Under the pieces are notes generated by a model. It made no database searches. It saw only the letters and a program-made list of their open reading frames with translations, and was not told the origin of the DNA. The position numbers and the translations under genes are program-made. From Myxococcota bacterium (GTDB lineage Bacteria; Myxococcota_C; UBA6777), in assembly GCA_023150835.1 (NCBI GenBank), contig JAKLKB010000045.1, forward strand, positions 1 through 50,545: a DNA stretch of 50,545 bases, in the 5' to 3' direction. This document shows, in pieces, positions 25,415 through 32,530 of the stretch (its first letter is position 1; the number at the start of each line of letters is the position of its first letter).

Positions 25415-26158
25415 ATGAGAAAACATGATTTTTGTTTCGCAAGGTTCGTCTTCGGAATATGCTTTGCCGTCGCGCTGAGTGGCTGTTTTGTACAAGTCAA
25501 AGATTTGTTTTCTTCACAAAATAAAACAGTCCTTCGCTTAACAACGCTGCATTATCGCCATAAAAACGATCCATCCCCAAAGCGCCTCCCTTTGTCGCGT
25601 GCTGTTCAACAACGCTACCAAACAACAGAAGCATTGCGGTTTGAGTTCACCGCTAACAAGCAAGGATTCTTATACGTTCTCCATCGCGATCCAAAAGGAC
25701 AATTTCACGCCCTTTACCCGGCAACCGAAGGAAACGAAGCAGACAGCCGAATCAACGCATACGAAACGTTTCGTTTTCCCAAAAAAGCCAAATTTGTATT
25801 CCGCCCGCCAACAGGTGACGAACACCTCTCCTTTGTGTTCGCATCCTCTTCTCTTTCTTTGGAGGATGCACGTGCTTACGCAGATCGTTGGATGCCTTAT
25901 CTCCCCCGTCATACAGCTATCTTGACCGAACCAACTTCCCCACGCTGCCCTGCGGAATATATGTACTTTAGCAATTGTCAAATTTTGTTTAATAAAAAAT
26001 TAAACAAAACTTTGGTGCTTACTCCTGATCAAGAACGAGATTATCAAGTCACAAGCGAATCAGATTTTTTCTCCTTACCTCAAAATATCCCTGAAAACGA
26101 GTACTTGAGCTATACGTCTGTTTCTTTTCGTTTGTCTCACGAACCTATCCGTCAATAG
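25415..26158 (+). CDS. DUF4384 lipoprotein
   Basis: 247 residues from the ATG at 25415, preceded by GAAAGGAG; an upstream ATG at 25340 overlaps the previous stop but would bury the signal. Lipobox VALSGC gives Cys24 as lipidation site. The DUF4384 core is clear: LRFEFTANKQGFLYVLHRDP, then LYPATEGNEADSRINAYETF and FRPPTGDEHLSFVFASS. DUF4384 is a small beta domain often attached to bacterial kinases or proteases. This protein is a close paralogue in layout of the minus-strand DUF4384 protein at 31644-32405. It lies 41 bp upstream of the second caspase gene, in the same probable operon. An 11-bp perfect hairpin occurs near its 3' end. Confidence 0.85.
   Translation: MRKHDFCFARFVFGICFAVALSGCFVQVKDLFSSQNKTVLRLTTLHYRHKNDPSPKRLPLSRAVQQRYQTTEALRFEFTANKQGFLYVLHRDPKGQFHALYPATEGNEADSRINAYETFRFPKKAKFVFRPPTGDEHLSFVFASSSLSLEDARAYADRWMPYLPRHTAILTEPTSPRCPAEYMYFSNCQILFNKKLNKTLVLTPDQERDYQVTSESDFFSLPQNIPENEYLSYTSVSFRLSHEPIRQ
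25983..26009 (+). other. Perfect 11-bp inverted repeat inside the DUF4384 lipoprotein gene
   Basis: Arms TTTTGTTTAAT and ATTAAACAAAA with a five-A loop. It is AT-only apart from one G/C pair and encodes part of LFNKKLNKT. It is the second intragenic hairpin in neighbouring genes of this island. Confidence 0.85.
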
Positions 26159-26199
26159 GATTCGGTTTGTACTGATCTTCACCAAAGAGGAGTTCATCG

Positions 26200-27693
26200 A
26201 TGAATGTTCGATTTTTTCTACTTTTCAGCTTGCTTTTTTTACTCACGCATTCGCCCAATCCTGCCAAAGCCGCTGGGTATGCCGTGTTGGTCGGTGTGGG
26301 TGACTACAAAATGGAAGACATCCGAGATCTTCCAAGCCCTCCTTCTGATGTTGAAAAAATAAAGAAAATGCTAATCAATGTTTATAAATTTCCTGAAGCC
26401 AATATCCGTGCCTTGGTGGATCGAGACGCGACCAAAGCCAACATCGCACGTGCATTGAGGTGGCTCGCGCAAGCCTCAAAAGAAGGAGATTCTTCCGTTT
26501 TTTACTTTTCAGGGCATGGCTCCCGCGTCAAGGATCTCAACGGAGACGAAGAAGACGGTTTTGATGAAACCATCGTTCCTTATGATGCGACCTTCGCACC
26601 ACAATCCCATGTCATCGACGACGAAATTCAAGCATGGCTCTATACAGTTCGCTCAAAAATTACCATCATTTTCGATAGTTGTCATAGCGGAACAGCGTAT
26701 AAAAGCATGAGAAGAAAAGTCGAACGTTTCTCAGGTTTAAAAAGTGGAGAAAAGCTGTCCATCAAATACTGGGAAAACCGAGTCATCTCTTCAACCAAAC
26801 GCGTCGGTCGTTATAGCGATGGGTTTCGCGCTTTGCGTGTTCAAGCACGCCCCAAAGATATACCGCCAGATTGGAACCGATTGTGGGGCATCGACCCAAC
26901 AAAAGACAGAAAACAGATGCCAGAGATGTCTTTCCTTGCGGCCGCTCTCCCTGAACAATACGCGATCGACGCTGGAGGCTCAATCGGCAGTGTATTTACG
27001 CATTTCTTAACGCGATTCGCCGCGAAAAATCCCGCAGCAAACCCAGAGCAGCTCATCCAATCCATCAATAGCGCGATGCCAGAACGCTTCGCGAAGATGA
27101 TGAAGCCCAACACAGAAGGGCAAACCAAAGTCCCTTTTCTCTTTCAGTCTTCCAACAACATCGAACAACACAACCTTTTAGCGGAGCAACGTGTTTGTGA
27201 AGGTACGTTCTGCGTTGTTGCGCAGATCCAAGACAAAAACGGACAAGTGAGAAATCATTTCGCAAAAGACTCCGAGATCCGCATCGTTTTCAAATTGAGC
27301 CAGCCCGGCTATTTGGTGGTGCTGAACCGAGATGCAAAAAAGCAAATGACTTTACTTTATCCCGACACTTACTACGATACTCTCAGCAAACAAAAACCGA
27401 ATGATGTCTATTTCTACGAAGCACAAAAAGATCACCTCTTGCCTCCTGGAGGCGATCAGTCTGACGGATTTATCAAAGTGAGCGGAGAACCCGGCGATAT
27501 CGAAACAGTAGAGATCCTTGCCGCCCCTCAACAAAAATCCCTACAAAAATTGATTCAAATGAAATCCATGAATTCAGATGGTCGCAAAAGCATAACGCAG
27601 CAGCTTGTATCTCAACACCTCCAAAAGCTAATGGTGCAAAAGCGAAACAATGGCGTCTATATCCGCCTCGCTTTTAAAACAACAGCACCTTGA
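26200..27693 (+). CDS. Exported caspase-family protease with C-terminal DUF4384 domain
   Basis: 497 residues; ATG at 26200 after AAAGAGGAG. Signal peptide RFFLLFSLLFLLTHSPNP with cleavage near AKAA. Caspase fold from YAVLVGVGDY; intact dyad His106 (FYFSGHGSRV) and Cys161 (IIFDSCHSGTA), with acidic loop DLNGDEEDGFDETIVPYD and the HVIDDEIQAW strand also present in caspase 1. After about residue 340 comes a DUF4384 domain (FKLSQPGYLVVLNRDAKKQM, LLYPDTYYD). This shows directly that the protease and the DUF4384 domain work together, since elsewhere in the cluster DUF4384 is encoded as a separate protein. Family members usually cleave after Arg or Lys; specificity is not certain here. Confidence 0.93.
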   Translation: MNVRFFLLFSLLFLLTHSPNPAKAAGYAVLVGVGDYKMEDIRDLPSPPSDVEKIKKMLINVYKFPEANIRALVDRDATKANIARALRWLAQASKEGDSSVFYFSGHGSRVKDLNGDEEDGFDETIVPYDATFAPQSHVIDDEIQAWLYTVRSKITIIFDSCHSGTAYKSMRRKVERFSGLKSGEKLSIKYWENRVISSTKRVGRYSDGFRALRVQARPKDIPPDWNRLWGIDPTKDRKQMPEMSFLAAALPEQYAIDAGGSIGSVFTHFLTRFAAKNPAANPEQLIQSINSAMPERFAKMMKPNTEGQTKVPFLFQSSNNIEQHNLLAEQRVCEGTFCVVAQIQDKNGQVRNHFAKDSEIRIVFKLSQPGYLVVLNRDAKKQMTLLYPDTYYDTLSKQKPNDVYFYEAQKDHLLPPGGDQSDGFIKVSGEPGDIETVEILAAPQQKSLQKLIQMKSMNSDGRKSITQQLVSQHLQKLMVQKRNNGVYIRLAFKTTAP

Positions 27694-27768
27694 TGTTGTA
27701 AAATTGACCGAAATACCCCTCAAGCCGCGCCGCTCAGCGCCTTTCCTCTTGATTGCTCCGATGACAGG

Positions 27769-28704
27769 ATGACCCAAATGAATCAAACTTTTTTTTATTC
27801 TGCCAAAATTTTTCTTTTTACACTCGTTTACTCATCAAATAGCTTCGCAATTGATTGTAAAAAAGAGCTTAATAAATTCAAGAAAACATCTGGGCTTTCA
27901 AAAAACCAAATCTATGCTTCCTTTTTGAAACTATCTCATTTTTTACTCAAAAACGAAGCATGCCGTGACTATCCATCCGCCATGCAAGTGGCGCACTGGG
28001 CAAAAGAATTGAACGACGTCGACACCGAATTAAATTTTTTGACCATGGCGCGTCGGTATGCCCCTTCCACCCCCACCAAGCCCCCTCCGTCCAAAAAATA
28101 CGATGGCATTCGTGGTCTAATGCCTCCCAAAAAACAAGAAAAACCCGACCCTTTTACTGAAAGCCAACAGAAAGTGCAACAAAAAATCCAGCGATGGTTA
28201 TCACAAAGGTTTCCTCCGCAGGTGGCTGCTTACCGAGAAATGAGATTGGTTGTGGTACGTCGCGTTTTAAAACAAGCCAAAACCCGCACTGTCGGTTGCT
28301 CTCCGAAAAAGAAGATGCTTCAACAGATCTTGTCGCAACAGAAAACACAACAAAACCTTCTTTTGCCCATGAAGATATTGTTTAAGCTGAACAAAGCTCA
28401 TATCGATGAAAATAGCCGCACTCTTTTGGAGATCCTAGCCAAAGAGCTTCGATCGATCCTTCCGCTCTCTGAGTGCATCCTCGTTCTTGGACATACAGAC
28501 CCTTCTGGAATACCCGCTTACAACGATTGGCTGTCAACACGACGCGCACAACGCGTTATTCAGTTTTTTCACCAACACCAACTCTCTTCGGGTTTCTTTT
28601 TGGCGCATGGAATGGGTTCTTCTATGCCAAAGAAAAGCAGCTCAAACAAAGTGGATCGATTCGCCAGTCGTCGTGTTGAATTCGCTGTCTTTCTCAAACG
28701 ATAG
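27769..28704 (+). CDS. Exported protein with OmpA-like peptidoglycan-binding domain
   Basis: 311 residues; ATG 27769 or the in-frame ATG at 27778, which has AGGATG at better spacing. The signal peptide FFYSAKIFLFTLVYSSNSF is cut near FA. The middle region (25-190) is helical and of unknown family, with Cys residues. The C-terminal ~115 residues match the OmpA C-terminal domain: LFKLNKAHIDENSRTLLEIL, VLGHTDPSG and YNDWLSTRRAQRVIQF, with the Asp and Arg that hold meso-diaminopimelate of peptidoglycan. It ties the caspase cluster to the cell wall and could anchor or localise it. It lies 75 bp after the second caspase gene and 189 bp before the pseudocaspase gene. Confidence 0.82.
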   Translation: MTQMNQTFFYSAKIFLFTLVYSSNSFAIDCKKELNKFKKTSGLSKNQIYASFLKLSHFLLKNEACRDYPSAMQVAHWAKELNDVDTELNFLTMARRYAPSTPTKPPPSKKYDGIRGLMPPKKQEKPDPFTESQQKVQQKIQRWLSQRFPPQVAAYREMRLVVVRRVLKQAKTRTVGCSPKKKMLQQILSQQKTQQNLLLPMKILFKLNKAHIDENSRTLLEILAKELRSILPLSECILVLGHTDPSGIPAYNDWLSTRRAQRVIQFFHQHQLSSGFFLAHGMGSSMPKKSSSNKVDRFASRRVEFAVFLKR

Positions 28705-28893
28705 CCTTGATAGTACGTGAGGAGATGTACAGTACATTTACACATCGATTTTGATGTACCGCAAACCGAGTCAAAAATGGATCAAATTAGACACGAAACA
28801 ACTCTCATTTTTCAAGCTTTATCAGTCCATCTATCCGAGCGGCTTTCGCGGTCGGATCTTCGTTTCGCTTTCCCCCTGTCAGGAGATTGATCG

Positions 28894-30810
28894 ATGCGAC
28901 GCTTTTATACTATGCGCTGGGCGTTTTGGTGCCTGCTTGTTGGTTGGGGAGGAATTCAAAAAAGCCATTCATCCAAAACGGTCCCCTCCAAAACGTATGC
29001 TTTTTTAGTTGGAGTGGACGTTTATAAAAACGCGTGGAAAGCGTTAGATTACGCAGTAGATGATATGGAAGAATTACGTGATTCTCTACGAAAAGATGGA
29101 CGTATCGATCAAGATAATATCGTTTTTCTAATGAATCATTCTGCGACCCGAGAAAATGTTCTACAATCATTTGACACGCTATGCCGTCGATTGCAGCCTA
29201 CAGATCTGTTGTTGTTTGCCTTCGCAGGTCACGCTTTGATGGATGAGCACGCAGGGTATCTCGTCTTACACGACACGGCACTACAAAACTTGCGCGCTTC
29301 TAGCTTGCGAAAAAGTGATCTTGTTTGCTCTCGTGTCAAAAAACGAGTCCTGTTTTTAGACACGTTTCGCTCGAAAAAAAAGAGAAGAGTACCTCTTTGG
29401 CGCGATGGCGTCCATGCTTCGCTCTTCGCAGAGACCAACCAAGTGGTCCTAGCACCCAGCCTATCCGAGCAAGAGCGGGGAAAACCTATCGGGGCGAGTT
29501 TTCGGCCCTTTATCTTCCATATCACCAAAGGGTTACGTGGAGAGGCCGATATGAACCGCGACGGCGTAGTCAGCTTGCTTGAGCTATGGGGACACATCAC
29601 CGCGCAGATCAAAGAAGCCACAGGATTGTCGGCAGAAGAGCAACGTCTTGCCACGTTGGCGGGTGAGTGGTCCGAATGGTTTCCACTAACTTACCCGAAA
29701 ACGTTGTTGCTTTTGGGGCGTATTCCTTCTCATCCACAAAGATCAAAAACAAATTGGTTGGCCGTCAAAAGCATCCCATCCGGAGCAAGTGTTTACGTAA
29801 ACGATAAGTTTTTTGGAAAAACTCCTTTTTTTCAAAAGATTTCACACGGAAAACAAAATATTATACTTCAAAAAGAAGGTTTTCACGCGTGGAAGAAAAC
29901 AATTTTTACATCGTCGAATGTAGAAAATATTCGATTGGTTCAGTTAAAAAAAATGGGAGAACCATCCCCGCAAGAAAACCCTACCAATACCGCCGAGAAC
30001 GAAAGGCCGGAGGTTGGCCGAGGCCGCCCAGCAGGCTTCCGCAAACCCTTGAACGCTTGGCCTAGCGTTTCTATCCGATGGATTCCACCAGGCACATTCC
30101 GAATGGGTTCCCCAACCCACGAAGAAGGCCGCTATAAAAACGAAGGTCCACCCCGAGAGATCCGAATCACTCACGGTTTTTGGATGTGGGAAACAGAAGT
30201 AACGCAAAGCCAGTTCATTGCCTTGATGGGCTATAATCCCTCGTTTTTCAAGCGTTGTGGCCTAAAATGCCCTGTGGAACGAGTCACATGGCACAACGCT
30301 GCGATGTTTGCAAATCGTGTTTCTTTACTAGAAAAAAGAGAAACTTGTTTTCGATGCAAAAACAATCGTTGCCGCTTAAAATCTCCTTTTCTTGGAAGCG
30401 GCGTTTATTCTCGTTGCAAGGGGTGGCGATTGCCGACTGAATCAGAATGGGAATACGCAGCAAGAGCAGGGCAAACCACTTCACGCTACGCAGAAAACTG
30501 GAATTCTATCGCGTGGTGCAAAGAAAACAGCCAAAACAAAACCTCTCCTGTGGGGGCAAAGCGACCGAACCCTTGGGGATTACACGATATGTTGGGGAAT
30601 GTTTGGGAGTGGACATTGGACGCTTGGATACCTTATCGAGAGCGAACGCTTTCTGTTGACCCGCTGTACGTAAGCGGTAGCAAGTACGTGTCACGCGGAG
30701 GCGCATGGTCTCATTCCAAACGCGCCGCACGCTTCGCCACGCGAGCGCGTGGCAGCGGCCACGGCTACGGTTGGTTTTTAGGCTTCCGTCTCGTGCGCTC
30801 TGCTCCATAA
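28894..30810 (+). CDS. Pseudocaspase - PEGA - FGE-like (C-type-lectin fold) fusion protein
   Basis: 638 residues; ATG at 28894 after CAGGAG. A short hydrophobic N-terminus (MRWAFWCLLVGWGG) suggests export. Residues about 33-265 are a caspase fold: YAFLVGVDVYKNAWKALDYA and LLLFAFAGHAL (His113), but the cysteine segment reads FLDTFRSKK, with Phe158 where DSCHSG proteins have Cys, so it cannot be an active caspase. GEADMNRDGVVSLLELW matches the region after the core in active relatives. A PEGA-like domain (about 289-350) follows. Residues about 393-636 are an FGE/SUMF1-type domain (WIPPGTFRMGS, WRLPTESEWEYAARAG, LGNVWEWTLDAW, SRGGAWSHSKRAARFATRAR). The two catalytic cysteines of true FGE, which lie just after the RGG segment, are absent. 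I infer a binding or scaffold protein. Confidence 0.88.
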   Translation: MRRFYTMRWAFWCLLVGWGGIQKSHSSKTVPSKTYAFLVGVDVYKNAWKALDYAVDDMEELRDSLRKDGRIDQDNIVFLMNHSATRENVLQSFDTLCRRLQPTDLLLFAFAGHALMDEHAGYLVLHDTALQNLRASSLRKSDLVCSRVKKRVLFLDTFRSKKKRRVPLWRDGVHASLFAETNQVVLAPSLSEQERGKPIGASFRPFIFHITKGLRGEADMNRDGVVSLLELWGHITAQIKEATGLSAEEQRLATLAGEWSEWFPLTYPKTLLLLGRIPSHPQRSKTNWLAVKSIPSGASVYVNDKFFGKTPFFQKISHGKQNIILQKEGFHAWKKTIFTSSNVENIRLVQLKKMGEPSPQENPTNTAENERPEVGRGRPAGFRKPLNAWPSVSIRWIPPGTFRMGSPTHEEGRYKNEGPPREIRITHGFWMWETEVTQSQFIALMGYNPSFFKRCGLKCPVERVTWHNAAMFANRVSLLEKRETCFRCKNNRCRLKSPFLGSGVYSRCKGWRLPTESEWEYAARAGQTTSRYAENWNSIAWCKENSQNKTSPVGAKRPNPWGLHDMLGNVWEWTLDAWIPYRERTLSVDPLYVSGSKYVSRGGAWSHSKRAARFATRARGSGHGYGWFLGFRLVRSAP

Positions 30811-31077
30811 AACATCTAATCGATAAAAGATATAATTCGTAGTCCAATTTCTCCAAGATCCATCCCCTCCTATCCCCCCCCACAGTCTGTTCAAAAAAGA
30901 ATATTTTTGCGGATACTCTCCTCAAAGGTGTCTAGAAAAAGGTTTGTTCTTTTGATAGCAGAGGTCGATTGAAAAGGTGAGCAGTCGAAGCTTGAAGATC
31001 ACGGATGCTGCGCCTTCTTTTCATCACCAGTTCAATCGTCCCGTTCTATGAGCAGCGACCGAGTTGGGTTTTGCTGG

Positions 31078-31225
31078 ATGGGGCGCTGCCCCAAACTCCG
31101 CAAGGGAGCGCGGCTCCCTTGACCCCGTACGGATGGGACGAGCAGCGTTTTCAAAACCAACAGATCTACCGCTCGAACGCTTGCGAACACGGCTTTTTTG
31201 GGCTAGGGTTCGCTCCGATATGTGT
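31078..31225 (+). repeat. Dispersed repeat family A, copy A4
   Basis: GGGGCGCTGCCCC, AAGGGAGCGCGGCTCCC, a core with two changes (CCTTGACCCCGTACGGATGG), TTTTCAAAACC and CGAACACGGCTTTTTTG. Confidence 0.7.
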
Positions 31226-31260
31226 ACACTTCCAAAAGATATCAATGTGTTAGACACCCT

Positions 31261-31385
31261 CTTATACGAGATCCGCCCGTTGTGTGATCGTAAGGATGCA
31301 GGAGCAGACCCTGTGCCTTCCCAATAATAGGGCGTCTACGCACAATCCTTTGTGTACACATCACTCGAAGATCGTATGAAATGGT
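31261..31385 (+). repeat. Dispersed repeat family C, copy C5
   Basis: TATACGAGATCCGCCCGTTG, TGTGATCGTAAGGATGCAGG, CCAATAATAGGGCGTCTACG and CACTCGAAGATCGTATG. Same orientation and extent as C2. Confidence 0.65.
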
Positions 31386-31562
31386 GAAAAGACGAAAAAA
31401 GAAAGAAAGGTAAGAGTGATCGATAAAGAAAGAAGATGATGCGGTACGTCGATATCGGGCAAACAAAGAGTGGGGTCCCCCGCTCGTGGCAGCCCGAGAA
31501 TGGAACGGCCACAGAAGAGCCGCTGTCGGCACACTTCTCTTCAGTTTCAGATAATCGATGAA

Positions 31563-31660
31563 CGAAGATGATGATTACTGGTGAGCGAAGATGATGATTA
31601 CTGGTGAGCGAAGATGATGATTACTGGTGAGCGAAGATGATGATTACTGGTGAGCGAAGA
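31563..31660 (-). repeat. 23-bp tandem repeat, four copies, containing a gene's 3' end
   Basis: Units begin at 31563, 31586, 31609 and 31632 with a partial fifth at 31655; each reads GCGAAGATGATGATTACTGG plus TGA on the plus strand. On the minus strand every unit contains TTCGCTCACCAGTAA, the last codons and stop of the DUF4384 gene, whose real stop (31646-31644) is in the fourth unit. The array thus copies the gene end downstream three times. 23 is not a multiple of three. Confidence 0.95.
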
Positions 31661-32405
31661 AGAAACGAACAAACAAGACACTGACTTGTTGTGGCTTGAG
31701 ATTTTGCCTTGGAAGCACGATGTAGTCGGCATCTTGCGCAGGTTCGTGATCGGCTTCCATCACCAAGGTTTTCCCGTGGCCTTTTGCGTTCATGATGATC
31801 TGAACCGCCAAGTTTGTATTTTCCTTTGGGCCTTGGTTGGTTTCTACGTTTCGGATGATATCGCTTCGGCGTTGCTCGCTTACTGCAGGAAAACCATAAT
31901 CATTGGCACAGGAAAAAAGCTGTTCTTTAAATAGTTTTTTATCCGTCACAACAAAAGAAAGATGTTCAAGTCCTCGAGGAGGACGAAACGTGAATTTCGC
32001 ACCGTGAGGGAAATGGAAAGCTTTCATTGCTTTGATGCGATTTTTTTGGTTCTTTTTGTTGGGAGTGTTGGCGGCAGGATAAAGGACAGACATATCTCCC
32101 TTCGGATCCCGATGCAAAACATAGAGATACCCGCTGTGATTGCTTGTCACTTCAAAAGTCACCTGCTCTCCACTTTTGTAATAGCGCCGGGTTGCTACAG
32201 AAAGCGGCATTTTGGTCTTGGAAACTGTTCCGTCGGGATTGTTTGTGTACACCACCACTTTGATTTCCAAGCCTTTTTTTCGTTTGGTTTGATCAGGCTC
32301 CAACACCAACGTTTTGAGGGAAGGTTTGGCCAAGGCTTGTCCTGTCAGAGCGACGCAGAAAACGGTCATCCATCCGACGAACATGGAGAAAACATACTTT
32401 TTCAT
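31644..32405 (-). CDS. Exported DUF4384 protein
   Basis: 253 residues from the ATG at 32405, which follows AAAGAGGTG and starts a signal peptide (KKYVFSMFVGWMTVFCVAL, cleavage near QALA). No lipobox Cys is seen, unlike its relative at 25415. The core matches: VTFEVTSNHSGYLYVLHRDP, then VLYPAANTPNKK and FRPPRGLEHLSFVVTDK. It and the plus-strand lipoprotein share the same motif order and a similar VLxxDxExxxDY segment, so they are paralogues. It directly follows the minus-strand caspase gene (125-bp gap), repeating the caspase-then-DUF4384 order of the plus-strand arm. Its 3' end is part of the 23-bp tandem array. Confidence 0.85.
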   Translation of the reverse strand: MKKYVFSMFVGWMTVFCVALTGQALAKPSLKTLVLEPDQTKRKKGLEIKVVVYTNNPDGTVSKTKMPLSVATRRYYKSGEQVTFEVTSNHSGYLYVLHRDPKGDMSVLYPAANTPNKKNQKNRIKAMKAFHFPHGAKFTFRPPRGLEHLSFVVTDKKLFKEQLFSCANDYGFPAVSEQRRSDIIRNVETNQGPKENTNLAVQIIMNAKGHGKTLVMEADHEPAQDADYIVLPRQNLKPQQVSVLFVRFFFAHQ

Positions 32406-32530
32406 GAGATCACCTCTTTGCTGAGTAAAGGATGTCCTTTTCGAACATCCGACATTGCGATGAAAACACCGATCGTTGAAGCCGTTGGTTCCGTTTTGAG
32501 TTGTTTTTTTCATGGTCGTATAATTTTCTT

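Larger units (their letters stand above)
30811..31562. other. Repeat-filled gap between the two arms of the caspase island
   Basis: 750 bp between convergent genes. It holds repeat A4 (31078-31225) and C5 (31261-31385), then the tandem array described below. The first 260 bp are unique and AT-rich with no supported reading frame. Both flanking transcripts should terminate here, but no clear stem-plus-T-run terminator is visible. Confidence 0.5.

Noticed and set aside
28894-30810. Diversity-generating retroelement target in the FGE-like domain
   Set aside because: FGE-type C-termini are common targets of such retroelements, but the window contains no reverse transcriptase and no second near-identical copy of the 3' end of this gene.
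28894-30810. Functional formylglycine-generating enzyme
   Set aside because: Both cysteines required after the RGG segment are absent, and no sulfatase gene is nearby.
31563-31660. CRISPR array
   Set aside because: The 23-bp units (and the 12-bp units at 2872) are directly adjacent with no spacers, and no cas genes are present.
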